The notes: generated by a model from the letters alone, not told the origin. Positions 36,329 through 47,741 are shown, numbered from the stretch's first letter. The stretch: 52,781 nt of DNA from a bacterium (GCA_030824575.1 JAVBXL010000054.1:1-52781); one strand, 5' to 3'. Numbers and translations are program-made.

Positions 36329-37513
36329 TCAACTAAGTAGCGCGATGGCTTCGGGCAGCGACGCCGGTGCCTCCCCGAGAGCCAACATGCGCAGGCCGTT
36401 GCCAATGAGCGCCATGACCATCGCCTGCACGCGAGCGCGGTCGGCACCGGGCACGATGTCCAGCCATTGCGCGACCTGGATATGCACATTTTCCGCGCGC
36501 CGCCGCCGCATATCGATCGCGAACGGGATGAAATCGGGGTTCCACAATGCGGTCAGGGCGCTGTCATGGGTCAGGCGGATCACATCGCCACTGCCCGGCA
36601 CCGCGGCATTGGATGCCCGGATATCCGCGCGCATTCGCCGATAGATCGCCTCGACCCCTGCGAAAAGTATGTCCCTTTGGGTAGGATAATGATGCGCTAT
36701 GCTGGACGCGGCCATGGCGGCGGCGTGACCGACGACGCGATGCGACAGCGCGCCCACACCCTGCGCGATGATGACGTCGGCGATATGTTCGGCAATGACG
36801 GCCTTGGCCCCATCGGGCATTTCAGCCGCCTTGCCGAGAGCGGCGGCAGCGGGCACCGCCAGTCGATCGACCAGTTGCATATGCCAAGCGTCCCGATAGT
36901 TCCCGACCGACGGGCTGTCTTCCCGCAACAAGCCGCGCACCGTGGAGTGGCGGAGTAGCCTGTAATCCACATGATTAGCCAGCAGCAGCGAGAAGGGCTG
37001 CTCATCCAGACAGTAACGCGCGATCCTTCGGCTCAGGCCCGGCCGGTCAGGCATGTCCCCCAGCAGATCGCTCCAGAGTTTCTCGCCATGGTCGAGCAGT
37101 ATCCGCACGTCCGGTATCGCCTGCGCATCCCGACTGGCGAGGAGCGCGAGTTCGCAGGTGACGATCGCCGACACACGCCTTTCGGCCAGGTCGAGCCATT
37201 CGCAGATCAGGTCGGGCAGGATATGCGCCGCGATGGGATCGATGCCGATAAGCCGGTCTCGCCAGCGCTGCCCGACTGCGGCGAGCAGATCGATTTCCCG
37301 GTCCACGATCGCGCTGACCAGCGCCGCGCGATCACCGATGCGGTAGCTGATGGAGCCAACGGATATGCCCGCCTGCTCCGCAACAGTGCGCAGGCTCATG
37401 CCGGACAATCCCCTCTGCGCGATGACGGTTCGGGCGGCATCCAGAATGGCAATATTGCCTTCAAGCCGGCGGGTGGCGCTGCGATCGAGAGAACTGGTCA
37501 TGCGCCATTGCAT
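36329..37513 (-). CDS. TetR-like regulator with two HTH domains
   Basis: 394 residues, about twice a normal TetR protein. The first half has a canonical TetR N-terminus: ILDAARTVIAQRGLSGMSLR, then TVAEQAGISVGSISYRIGDR and AALVSAIVDREI. The second half repeats the pattern from about residue 232: VIAEHIADVIIAQGVGALSH, RVVGHAAAMAASSIAHHYPT, QRDILFAGVEAIYRRM. So it is a tandem fusion of two TetR units, each with a helical ligand domain. It diverges from an MFS gene and precedes the TonB receptor gene; control of both is likely. ATGs at 37513 and 37501 are both possible, neither with a clear ribosome-binding site. Confidence 0.85.
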   Translation of the reverse strand: MQWRMTSSLDRSATRRLEGNIAILDAARTVIAQRGLSGMSLRTVAEQAGISVGSISYRIGDRAALVSAIVDREIDLLAAVGQRWRDRLIGIDPIAAHILPDLICEWLDLAERRVSAIVTCELALLASRDAQAIPDVRILLDHGEKLWSDLLGDMPDRPGLSRRIARYCLDEQPFSLLLANHVDYRLLRHSTVRGLLREDSPSVGNYRDAWHMQLVDRLAVPAAAALGKAAEMPDGAKAVIAEHIADVIIAQGVGALSHRVVGHAAAMAASSIAHHYPTQRDILFAGVEAIYRRMRADIRASNAAVPGSGDVIRLTHDSALTALWNPDFIPFAIDMRRRRAENVHIQVAQWLDIVPGADRARVQAMVMALIGNGLRMLALGEAPASLPEAIALLS

Positions 37514-37602
37514 ATCGCGTAGTAGCGCGCAGTCCAGCTTGGCCAGTTATCGCGGTCCAGATTGTCGCGCGCCTGTCACGCGTAACGCCTATCGGACCGG
37601 GC

Positions 37603-38862
37603 GTGACCGCTAATCGCCTGCTCCAGATCGCCTTCGGCATGACCCATGCGGGCAAGAGCTTGCTCTGGGCGGGCACCGACGCCTTCACCCTCTTCATTCT
37701 CATAAAGGTGCTGCATATTCCGCCCGTCATGGCGGGCGCCCTGTTCGTGCTGTCTTCCTTCTGGAATGCGATAGCCGATGGCATCTGGGGGCATATCGTC
37801 AATCGCCGCGCGTCGATCCGTACAATATTGCCTGGCCTGTGCGGCTTGGCGACAGGGCTGGGCTGCCTTTCATTTGCCATTCTGCCCTGGTTGCCGACCA
37901 AGGCCATGGCCGGGACGATTGTTGCATTGTTCCTGTTCAGGACGACCTTCTCGCTCCTTGACGTGCCGCACAACGCCACTGCGGCCGTGCTCGCCAATCT
38001 CCATGGTCATTTGGTCGTGGCGCGCTGGAGAACGATCGTGAGCGCCCTGACCGCGATCATGGTGGCTGCAGCCGCCTTGCCGATGATCAGTGCGGCAACC
38101 ACGGTGCCGCACATGGCGCGGATGATGTTCTTGGGGATCGCCGTCCTGGCTGGCATGTTGCTTGCGCCGCTTCCCTGGCTGATACGCATGACTAGCCAAG
38201 CGAAGCCTGTTTTATGCGTCGCGCGCGCGGACCATGCCAGGCGGTTGCCGATGCGTGGGCTTGTCCTGTTCTGCCTTGCCCAGATGCTCGGTTTCGCGGC
38301 GCTGGCCTCCATAGGCAAGGCGATGCTGCATGCAGGCCCGCTGCAGGGCTGGCTGTTCGACTATGCCCTGTTAATCCTCACTGTGGTCCGCTTGACGGCC
38401 ATTGCCCTGTGGTCGCCCCTTGCCTTACATATTGGGTCCGCCAGAGCGTTGAGTTTGGCTTATATGTGCAGTGCGCTCGCCGCTGTCGCTCTTCCCGCAG
38501 CGATAGCCCAAGGAGCATGGAGCGCGGCGGTTATTCTCGGCCTGCTGGGACTGTCACTAGGCGGCGTTATCCTGCTGGCCTGGTCCAGCTTCTCCGAACA
38601 GCTCGCCTGTTGGGGCATGGCCAGCGATCCGTCTGCCGCCGTCCGGGCCTATGGCTGGTTCACGGCAACATCGAAGATCGGTCTGGGCTTTTCCGGCCTG
38701 ATCACCGGCACCTGGTTGAATGAGGCCGGTGGTGGTTCGATCCGTGCGCTATGGGTGCTCGTCATGCCCGTTGCCATTCTATGCCTGATAAGCGCTTTGA
38801 TTGCCTGGCGCGGTTGGAGCGTCAGGACGCGCTTGACGGTGCGGCGGCTCGAACCAGCCTGA
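37603..38862 (+). CDS. MFS transporter (GPH-like)
   Basis: 419 residues with about 12 hydrophobic segments, for example FTLFILIKVLHIPPVMAGAL, FVLSSFWNAIADGIWGHIVN (the loop-2 region with WDAITDP-like ADGIWGH) and IVALFLFRTTFSLLDVPHNA. The NAIADGIWG and LLDVPHNA motifs are those of the glycoside-pentoside-hexuronide cation symporter branch (NDxxxDPxxG and DxxPxxA). It probably carries the product of the neighbouring uptake system across the inner membrane. GTG start at 37603; the ribosome-binding site is poor. It is divergent from the double TetR gene (90 bases between). Confidence 0.85.
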   Translation: MTANRLLQIAFGMTHAGKSLLWAGTDAFTLFILIKVLHIPPVMAGALFVLSSFWNAIADGIWGHIVNRRASIRTILPGLCGLATGLGCLSFAILPWLPTKAMAGTIVALFLFRTTFSLLDVPHNATAAVLANLHGHLVVARWRTIVSALTAIMVAAAALPMISAATTVPHMARMMFLGIAVLAGMLLAPLPWLIRMTSQAKPVLCVARADHARRLPMRGLVLFCLAQMLGFAALASIGKAMLHAGPLQGWLFDYALLILTVVRLTAIALWSPLALHIGSARALSLAYMCSALAAVALPAAIAQGAWSAAVILGLLGLSLGGVILLAWSSFSEQLACWGMASDPSAAVRAYGWFTATSKIGLGFSGLITGTWLNEAGGGSIRALWVLVMPVAILCLISALIAWRGWSVRTRLTVRRLEPA

Positions 38863-38885
38863 AGCGCTTGATAAGGCTGCTATTG

Positions 38886-38920
38886 CCAAAAAGGCTCCGG
38901 ATTGTTCCGAGCGGCTTTTT
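38886..38920 (+). terminator. probable terminator of the MFS gene
   Basis: AAAAAG...CTTTTT form an outer stem at about 38887 and 38919, enclosing an imperfect GC-containing inner stem around GCTCCGGA and TTCCGAGC, ending in a T run. It lies about 25 bases after the MFS stop codon. Confidence 0.5.
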
Positions 38921-39670
38921 CGCGTTTGAGGTGTGTGGCACGAGCATGATCGCGAAACAGGCGATCGCGCTATCGGAACATCTTGGCGTTGTCCGCCCCT
39001 TAAACCACACATTCAGCAATCGGCTTGAACGGGGCACAGTTGTATTGCGGCCGATACGCATAGGGAGAGCGCAAAATGGACGCTGAATGATCAACAAGGG
39101 TCTAAAATCAAACGGGATCCTTTAATCCCACCCACGCAGCCGCCTAATCAATGCGTGATCGCTTATGACCCGATTAAGTAAGTGTCCGTCCAAGCGCGGC
39201 CAAGAGCGCTCCAGTCACCGCCGGTACGTCCGCTCCCAGCATAACCCGACTCTCAGACTTCCCCTCAAGGAATGACCGGCATTGGTCGCCTACTGTCAAA
39301 ATAATGAACCGTTGGAACTCCCACCTTCTAAGCAGTTGACAAGGGTCGCTGCCAGCGGAGGGAAATTGCCCTGCTCAAGAGGAAGAGGTGATGGAGCGCA
39401 TCTTTGGGAAAGCGCTAGCGACTTCTACCGACAGAGATTGCGGGTGAGTAGTAGGGAAGCGCAAGAATGCCAAAGATTGAATATCACTGCGTCCAAATTT
39501 CGGGGCTAGACAGCGCTGAAATGTCCTTCCAAAGTGTCTGGACGCTGATAGATGGTAGTGGACTTTTGATGCATGTGGTAAAGAGTGTGGGAAACGCTCA
39601 ATTGGCATAAACATTTGATTTGAAAATCAAATTGTTAGGGCGAGACTTAATAAGTCCACCGCTTCCGCCA
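38921..39670. other. 750-base region without a supported gene
   Basis: This stretch is less GC-rich than its neighbours and has many stop codons in all frames. Short open frames (such as one giving MIAKQAIALSEHLGVVRPLN at about 38946) have no clear ribosome-binding site or known product. At 39573-39592 a 20-base sequence matches the integrase-leader sequence at 28236-28255 in 17 positions. An AT-rich hairpin (ATTTGATTT at 39613-39621 with AAATCAAAT at 39624-39632) lies 40 bases beyond the kdpE stop. This could be decayed mobile DNA. Confidence 0.5.
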
Positions 39671-40372
39671 CTACCCCCCCTCACCATCCGTCCGCAGCCG
39701 ATAGCCGATGCCGGGCTCATTGCCGATGATTTGCGGCCGCTGCGGATCGTCCTCCAACTTGTGGCGCAGCGTGCGGACCAGGACGCGCAGATATTCGACA
39801 TGATGCTCGACCTCGCGCGGCCAGACCTGCGCCATGATCTGGCCATGGGTGATGACCCGGCCGGGAAATTTCGCCAGCTGGACCAGGACGCCATATTCCT
39901 TGGGCGTCAGATGCACTTCATGGCCACCCTTGCGCACGATCCGCGCCAGCAGGTCGATCTCCACATCGCCCGCCTTCACCGCCGACACGCCGCCGCCCTT
40001 GGTCAGCCGGTTGCGCAGAGCGACGCGCAGCCGCGCCAGCAGTTCGTCCGTATCGAACGGCTTGGTCAGATAATCGTCGGCGCCCAGATCCAGCGCCGCC
40101 ACCTTCTGCTCGGTCGCCTCGCGCGCAGACACGACGACCAAAGTCGCATCGGACCGCTGCTTGATCAGCGGCACCAACTCCAGCCCGTCGCGATCGGGCA
40201 GGCCCAGGTCCAGGATGACGATGTCGGGCGACGCCTCGCGCAGCCGGTCGAGCGCCTCGCGCGCATCCTGCGCCTCGACCGTCTCATAGCCAGCGCGGGC
40301 GAGCGCGCTGTGGATCAGGCGGCGGATATGCAATTCATCGTCGACGATCAGCACTTTATGGCGCGTGGTCAT
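39671..40372 (-). CDS. kdpE: KdpE response regulator
   Basis: 233-residue OmpR-type regulator of the potassium uptake operon. The receiver domain has VLIVDDELHIR (Asp11-Asp12), the phosphorylation site Asp55 in IVILDLGLPDRDG, Thr/Ser in VVVSARE and Lys in YLTKPFD. The DNA-binding winged helix (about 135-230) has LTPKEYGVLVQLAKFPGRVI and VEYLRVLVRTLRHKLEDDP. In E. coli KdpE turns on kdpFABC under potassium limitation. It overlaps kdpD by 4 bases (ATGA) and is the last gene of the operon. Low-complexity end GEGG. Confidence 0.95.
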   Translation of the reverse strand: MTTRHKVLIVDDELHIRRLIHSALARAGYETVEAQDAREALDRLREASPDIVILDLGLPDRDGLELVPLIKQRSDATLVVVSAREATEQKVAALDLGADDYLTKPFDTDELLARLRVALRNRLTKGGGVSAVKAGDVEIDLLARIVRKGGHEVHLTPKEYGVLVQLAKFPGRVITHGQIMAQVWPREVEHHVEYLRVLVRTLRHKLEDDPQRPQIIGNEPGIGYRLRTDGEGG

Positions 40373-43035
40373 GGTCGGTCGTCCTGGGGCATATCCTTGA
40401 TGATGCTACTTTCGGGAATGCGGAGCGTAAAGCAGGCGCCCGGCGGATCATCGACATTGGCGGCCTGCACGGTCAATCCCATGGCCTCGGCAAATCCCTT
40501 GACGATGGCGAGGCCCAGGCCGGTGCCATGTTTGGCGCGGTCGTTCCCCTCGATACGGGTGAAACTGTCGAATAGCCGATCTTCGGCACCCGGCGGGATG
40601 CCCGGCCCCTGGTCGATCACCGACAGAAGCAGCGCGTCGGCGGTGCGAGCGCCGCGAATGACGACGGGCGTGCCGGGATCGCCATAGCGCCCGGCATTGT
40701 CGAGCAGGTTGAGGAGGATATGGTGCAGCAACACTGGATCGACCCGGACCAGCGGAATGTCAGGCGGAATATCGACCTTCACCTCCCGCCCGGCCAGCGA
40801 TTGGCGCGTGTCCTGCACCGCGCTGGCGACGGCGTCGAACAGGTCGGTGGCCTCGATCCGCATCGGCAGTGCCCCGGCCTCGACCCGCGCCATGTCGAGC
40901 AGGTTGGCGACGAAACGATTGAGCCGCAGCGCTTCCCCCTCGATCAGTTCCGCCAGCGGCAGCGCATGGTCGCGGCGCAATTCCTGCGCCGCCGACAGGA
41001 TCGTGGTCAGCGGCGTGCGCAGATCGTGACTGACCGAAGACAGCAACGCCGCGCGCAGCCGGTCGCGCTCGCGCACATGGCGCACGTCCAGCATCTGTTC
41101 TTCCAGCGCCATGCGATCCAGCGCAATCGCGGCTTGGTCGAGCAGGCTGATGAGCAACGGCATCTGGTCGGGACGCAGCGCCAGCCCCGCATCGTCGCGC
41201 GCGATGCCCAGCACGCCCAGTACGCCGCGCTGGGTATGGAGCGGATGGAACAGCCAGTCGGACGCGGTCAGCGTGGATGATCCGCGGCCGGCGGGCTGGA
41301 CATTGTCCATCGCCCATTGCGCCGCCGCTTTCTCGATCTGCTCCATTCTGTCTTCGGGCGGAAAGGCGGCGCGCAGGGTTGGCCCGGCGGCGGAAGGGGT
41401 CAGCAGCACGGTGCGCACATCCAGCAGCCTGGCGATTTCCGCACAAACGCCCTGCATCAGCTCCTCTTCGCTGGCCGCGACGGTCAGGTGCCGGGAAAAG
41501 CCCGCCAGCGCCGCATTCTGTCGCGCGCTCTCCCCCGCCAGATCCGCCTGCGCGCGCACGCCCGCGGCAAACTGCGCGGTCACGATGGCAACGCCCAGTA
41601 GCACCAGGATGGAAATGATGTTTTCCGGGTTGCTGACGGTCAGCGTGCCGGTGGGCGGCAGGAAGAAGAAATTATAGGCCAGGCTCGATGCCAGTCCGCC
41701 AAATAATCCCGCGCGCAGGCCATAGGATGCCGCCGCGAACATGACGGGAACCAGATAGAGTAGCGCGATATTGCCCAGGTCGATGGCTTGGATCAGCAGC
41801 CGCCCGGTCGCCGTCATCGCAGCGACTGCGATCGCCGTCGCCACATAATCCGCAGGCTTGCCCCAACCGCCCGTCGGCATCCTGGATCTGACCCGCGCCG
41901 GGGCATCTTCGTCGGACGGCAGCACATGCACTGCGACCGAACCGATATCGCGCACCAGCCGGTCGACCACTGATCCGTGCCGCAGTTCGAACCACCAGGA
42001 CCGGGTGGATTTCCCGATTACGATCTGGGTCGCCCGCGCATCGACCGCGAAGCGACGCAGCCCTTCCACGACATTACTCGCCGGAATACTGGCGGTCGCC
42101 GCACCCAGACGGGACGCCAGCGCCAGCGTTTCGGCCAGTCCCTGCCGCTCCGTATCGGACAGGCTGGCGCTGCGCCGCGTTTCGATATGCACCGCCGTCC
42201 ACGGCGCGCGCAGCGCGTCGGCCAGCCGCTTGGCCGCGCGAACCAGGCCCGGCGCGCTCGGCTGTTCGCTCACGGCGACCACGACGCGTTCCCCCACCGC
42301 GAAGCTACCGGCCAGCGCATGGGCGCGGACATAGTCCAGCATCTGCGCATCGACCGCCTGAGCCGCACGCCGCAGCGCCAGTTCGCGCAGCGCCGTCAGG
42401 TTCGATTTGGAAAAGAAATGGGTAAGCGCCCGACTCGCTTCCTGCGGGATATAGACCTTGCCGTCCTTCAGCCGCTCGATCAGCTCATCGGGGGGCAGGT
42501 CGATCACCTCGATCTCCGCATCCTCCAGCACCGAATCGGGCACGGTTTCCCGCACTCGGACACGGGTGAAGGATGCGACGACGTCGTTCAGGCTTTCGAG
42601 ATGTTGGATATTCAGCGTCGAATAGACGTCGATCCCCGCCGCCAGCAACTCCTCCACATCCTGATAGCGTTTGGGATGGCGGCTACCCGGCGCATTGCTG
42701 TGCGCCAGTTCGTCCACTAGCGCCAATTGCGGATGCCGCGCCAGGATAGCGTCGATGTCCATCTCGGTCAGATCGTGATTCTGGTGCGGCACGATCCGGC
42801 GCGGCACCAGTTCATGGCCGTGGACCAGGGCTTCGGTTTCGCGTCGGCCGTGGGTCTCGACCACGCCAACGACGACATCAACGCCCGCCTTTGCGCGCTG
42901 CGCGCCTTCGGTCAGCATCTCGTATGTCTTGCCGACGCCCGGCGCGGACCCCAGAAAGATTTTCAGGCGCCCCCGGCCTTCCTGCGCCGCAGCGCGCAGA
43001 AAGGCTTCGGGGTTCGGGCGTGCTGCGTCGTTCAC
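40369..43035 (-). CDS. kdpD: KdpD sensor histidine kinase
   Basis: 888 residues, full length. In order: KdpD N-domain with Walker A FLGSAPGVGKTYEM (29-37), a universal-stress-like domain (about 250-370, ending near VIGKSTRSWWFELRHGSVVD), four close membrane segments (about 395-500), a GAF-like domain, then the kinase core with SVSHDLRTPL (His670) and ATPase boxes LLNLLDNAGRYG and DQGPGIPPGAEDRLFD. It senses potassium limitation or osmotic state and phosphorylates KdpE. Coupled by 4-base overlaps to kdpC before it and kdpE after it. Confidence 0.97.
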   Translation of the reverse strand: MNDAARPNPEAFLRAAAQEGRGRLKIFLGSAPGVGKTYEMLTEGAQRAKAGVDVVVGVVETHGRRETEALVHGHELVPRRIVPHQNHDLTEMDIDAILARHPQLALVDELAHSNAPGSRHPKRYQDVEELLAAGIDVYSTLNIQHLESLNDVVASFTRVRVRETVPDSVLEDAEIEVIDLPPDELIERLKDGKVYIPQEASRALTHFFSKSNLTALRELALRRAAQAVDAQMLDYVRAHALAGSFAVGERVVVAVSEQPSAPGLVRAAKRLADALRAPWTAVHIETRRSASLSDTERQGLAETLALASRLGAATASIPASNVVEGLRRFAVDARATQIVIGKSTRSWWFELRHGSVVDRLVRDIGSVAVHVLPSDEDAPARVRSRMPTGGWGKPADYVATAIAVAAMTATGRLLIQAIDLGNIALLYLVPVMFAAASYGLRAGLFGGLASSLAYNFFFLPPTGTLTVSNPENIISILVLLGVAIVTAQFAAGVRAQADLAGESARQNAALAGFSRHLTVAASEEELMQGVCAEIARLLDVRTVLLTPSAAGPTLRAAFPPEDRMEQIEKAAAQWAMDNVQPAGRGSSTLTASDWLFHPLHTQRGVLGVLGIARDDAGLALRPDQMPLLISLLDQAAIALDRMALEEQMLDVRHVRERDRLRAALLSSVSHDLRTPLTTILSAAQELRRDHALPLAELIEGEALRLNRFVANLLDMARVEAGALPMRIEATDLFDAVASAVQDTRQSLAGREVKVDIPPDIPLVRVDPVLLHHILLNLLDNAGRYGDPGTPVVIRGARTADALLLSVIDQGPGIPPGAEDRLFDSFTRIEGNDRAKHGTGLGLAIVKGFAEAMGLTVQAANVDDPPGACFTLRIPESSIIKDMPQDDRP

Positions 43036-43622
43036 CGCGCCTGCTTAGCGCCAATCGCGTCCAGCCGTCGATTCAGTTCGAACAAATTGACGCGCGCTTC
43101 GCCCAGGAAGCCGAGCAAAGGCCGCTCGACGCTGCTTGCCACCAGCGAGCGGAGTTGCCGCGGGTCCATGCCGCGCGCTTTCGCGACGCGATCGACTTGA
43201 TAAAAAGCCGCCTCGGGGCCGATATGGGGGTCGAGCCCCGAGGCGGAGGCTGTCACCAGATCGGACGGAACGGGGCGATCGGGTGTGGCAGTCTTATAGG
43301 TTGCAATATCGGTCTTCACCCGATCGACCAGCGCCTGGCTGGTGGGGCCAAGGTTGGAACCGGACGAGGCAAGGCCGTCATAGCCCCTGCCCGCCGCAGA
43401 GGGGCGGCTGTGGAAATAGAGGTCGGACGTGAAGGCCTGACCGACGACGGTGGAGCCGATGACGACGTCCTTGTCGCGCACCAGGCTACCGTTCGCCTGG
43501 GCGGGGAAGAGCGCCTGCCCTATCCCCGTCAGCGCGAGCGGATAGGCGATGCCCAGCAACAGCGCGAACAGCAAGGTCATGACGAGCGCCGGACGGACGG
43601 CGGATTTGAGGTCGGTAAACAT
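43032..43622 (-). CDS. kdpC: potassium-transporting ATPase subunit KdpC
   Basis: 196 residues with one N-terminal membrane segment (ALVMTLLFALLLGIAYPLAL) and a periplasmic part with family motifs VGQAFTSDLYFHSRPSAAG, SGSNLGPTSQALVDRV and TASASGLDPHIGPEAAFYQV. KdpC stabilises the KdpFABC complex and aids nucleotide or K+ affinity. Starts 24 bases after kdpB and overlaps kdpD by 4 bases. Confidence 0.96.
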   Translation of the reverse strand: MFTDLKSAVRPALVMTLLFALLLGIAYPLALTGIGQALFPAQANGSLVRDKDVVIGSTVVGQAFTSDLYFHSRPSAAGRGYDGLASSGSNLGPTSQALVDRVKTDIATYKTATPDRPVPSDLVTASASGLDPHIGPEAAFYQVDRVAKARGMDPRQLRSLVASSVERPLLGFLGEARVNLFELNRRLDAIGAKQAR

Positions 43623-43646
43623 ATCAAAATCTCCTTCATCGGGCGG

Positions 43647-45680
<2,034 letters not shown>

Positions 45681-45692
45681 GAGGATGCTCCG

Positions 45693-47396
45693 TTAAAAAG
45701 TCTGGCCGTGGATCATCGCGAGATGATCGGCGACGGGGCCAAGGGCGAGGCTAGGCAGGAAGGTCAGGCCACCGACGACCAGCACGATGCCGATCAGCAG
45801 GCCGGTCCACAGCGGTCCCGTGGTGGGGAAGCTGCCCGCGGTTTCAGGCGTATAGGATTTCGCCGCAAGGCTGCCCGCAATCGCCAGCATCGGAATGATG
45901 ATGAAGAAGCGGCCGATCCACATCGCAACGCCCAGCATGCCATTGTAGAAGGGCGTGTTGGCGGTCAGGCCTGCAAAGGCCGATCCGTTATTCCCGACTG
46001 CGCTGGTGAAGGCGTAGAGGATTTCGGAAAATCCATGCGGCCCCTTGTTCAGCGGTCCCGCCAGGCCCGCCTGCGTCACGCTGGCGATCGCGGTCATCCC
46101 CAGGATCACGAGCGGCAGCACGGCGATGGCCAGCACCGCAAGTTTGACCTCACGCGACTCGATCTTCTTGCCGACATATTCCGGCGTCCGTCCGACCATC
46201 AGCCCCGCGACGAACACGGCGAGAATGGCGAACAGCAGGAAGCCGTAGATGCCCGCGCCAACGCCGCCGACGACGACTTCGCCCAGTTGGATGTTGAACA
46301 GCGGGATCATGCCGCCCAGCGCGGTGAAACTGTCATGCATGGCGTTGACCGCGCCGCAGCTGGCCGCCGTGGTGACGACCGAGAAGAGTGCCGATGCGGC
46401 GATGCCGAAGCGGACTTCCTTGCCTTCCATATTGCCGCCGGCAACGCCCAGATTGTGCAGGATCGGGTTGCCCGCGGCTTCCTGCCAGTAGGTGATGGTG
46501 ACGCCCACCAGGAAGATGGTCAGCATCGCCGCCAATATCGCCCAGCCCTGCCGCACATTGCCGACCGCCTTGCCGAACGTATAGGTCAGGCCCACGCCAA
46601 TGGCGAAGATCGACAACATCTGGACGAAATTCGTCACGGCATTGGGGTTTTCGAACGGATGCGCGCTGTTGGCGTTGAAGAAGCCGCCGCCGTTGGTGCC
46701 CAGCATCTTGATCGCTTCCTGGCTGGCCACCGGGCCAAGCGCCAGCGTCTGCTTGACGCCCTCCAGCGTCGTCACATCGACCGACCCGGCCAGCGTCTGC
46801 GGCACGCCGCTTGCGATCAGGAACAGGGCGTAGAGGATGCACAGCGGCAGCAGCAGGTAGAGCGTCACCCGCGTCATGTCGGCCCAGAAATTACCGATCG
46901 TCGTCGCGCTGCGGCGGGCGAAGCCGCGGAACAGCGCGAAGGCGAGCGCAATGCCGGTCGCTGCCGACAGGAAATTATGGATGGTCAAGCCCAACATTTG
47001 CGACAGGTTCGACAGGGTCGATTCGCCCGCATAGCTTTGCCAGTTGGTGTTGGTCGTGAAGCTGACGGCGGTGTTGAACGCCAGATGCTCGCTCGCGCCC
47101 GCGAAGCCCAGCGGATTAAGCGGCAACAGCCCCTGTAAGCGCAACACCGCATAGGTGAAGAGCGCGAGCATGAAGTTGAAGAGCAGCATGTGCACGGCAT
47201 AGCGCCGCCAGCCCTGCTCCTGCGTCGGGTCGATCCCCGACAGGCGATAGAAGCCCCGCTCGACCGGGCCGAGCACGGCATGCAGCGGCGTGCGCCGCCC
47301 TTCGTAAAGGGCGAAGAGCCACAGCCCGACCGGTTTCGCAAGCGCCAGCAATATGCCGATAAAGGCCGCGATCAGTAGCCATCCCTGGAAGGTCAT
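45693..47396 (-). CDS. kdpA: potassium-transporting ATPase subunit KdpA
   Basis: 567 residues, ten-helix channel-like subunit that selects and binds K+. The four pore loops are recognisable: [54 protein letters not shown] and [20 protein letters not shown]. The first helix [20 protein letters not shown] and a Pro-rich end fit. Starts 12 bases after the kdpF stop codon and is followed by kdpB. Confidence 0.98.
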   Translation of the reverse strand: MTFQGWLLIAAFIGILLALAKPVGLWLFALYEGRRTPLHAVLGPVERGFYRLSGIDPTQEQGWRRYAVHMLLFNFMLALFTYAVLRLQGLLPLNPLGFAGASEHLAFNTAVSFTTNTNWQSYAGESTLSNLSQMLGLTIHNFLSAATGIALAFALFRGFARRSATTIGNFWADMTRVTLYLLLPLCILYALFLIASGVPQTLAGSVDVTTLEGVKQTLALGPVASQEAIKMLGTNGGGFFNANSAHPFENPNAVTNFVQMLSIFAIGVGLTYTFGKAVGNVRQGWAILAAMLTIFLVGVTITYWQEAAGNPILHNLGVAGGNMEGKEVRFGIAASALFSVVTTAASCGAVNAMHDSFTALGGMIPLFNIQLGEVVVGGVGAGIYGFLLFAILAVFVAGLMVGRTPEYVGKKIESREVKLAVLAIAVLPLVILGMTAIASVTQAGLAGPLNKGPHGFSEILYAFTSAVGNNGSAFAGLTANTPFYNGMLGVAMWIGRFFIIIPMLAIAGSLAAKSYTPETAGSFPTTGPLWTGLLIGIVLVVGGLTFLPSLALGPVADHLAMIHGQTF

Positions 47397-47408
47397 GATC
47401 GTCCCTCC

Positions 47409-47498
47409 CTAAAAGCGTTCGGGCCGTGCAAGCACGGCGGCGAGGTAGCCAAGAAGGCCGAGCGCGGCGATCGCCGCGAGCCAGAGGTCGAGGGTCAT
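47409..47498 (-). CDS. kdpF: KdpF small subunit
   Basis: 29 residues: MTLDLWLAAIAALGLLGYLA then AVLARPERF, one membrane helix with the typical KdpF ending LxRPERF. It stabilises the KdpFABC complex. The ATG at 47498 lies 13 bases after the stop codon of a preceding tiny ORF; GAGGGGA lies upstream. Shorter than most annotation pipelines will call. Confidence 0.9.
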   Translation of the reverse strand: MTLDLWLAAIAALGLLGYLAAVLARPERF

Positions 47499-47511
47499 GA
47501 TGGCCGTCCCC

Positions 47512-47595
47512 TCACGCATGGTCGCAAAGCGCGACATAGCCAAGGCTCGCCGCCGCCAGACCGAGGGTGAGGCCGATCCAAAGGATGTCCTGCAT
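47512..47595 (-). CDS. 27-residue hydrophobic ORF preceding kdpF
   Basis: An ATG at 47595 with GGGAGA about 6 bases upstream encodes MQDILWIGLTLGLAAASLGY then VALCDHA and a TGA at 47514-47512. It is one predicted membrane helix with a Cys near the end. Small ORFs of this pattern (helix ending in a Leu-Cys-basic or acidic stretch) occur, as I recall, directly before kdpF in other alphaproteobacteria. It is probably a membrane microprotein associated with the pump, or a leader peptide. Function unknown. Confidence 0.7.
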   Translation of the reverse strand: MQDILWIGLTLGLAAASLGYVALCDHA

Positions 47596-47741
47596 GAAAA
47601 TTCTCCCATAAGCCGTCGCCGCGAAGGCGGCAGGATCGGCTACGGGACGTCACCTAGTGCGTGGGTGCAGTGGAATGCGAGACGAGGACTATGCCGCCGC
47701 CATAGTATTTGCGTATGATTCGGAGTCTATCGCGCCATCGC

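Noticed and set aside
38822-39097. Minus-strand ORF of 91 codons after the MFS gene
   Set aside because: Overlaps the MFS 3' end and the likely terminator, lacks a ribosome-binding site and has no recognisable sequence.
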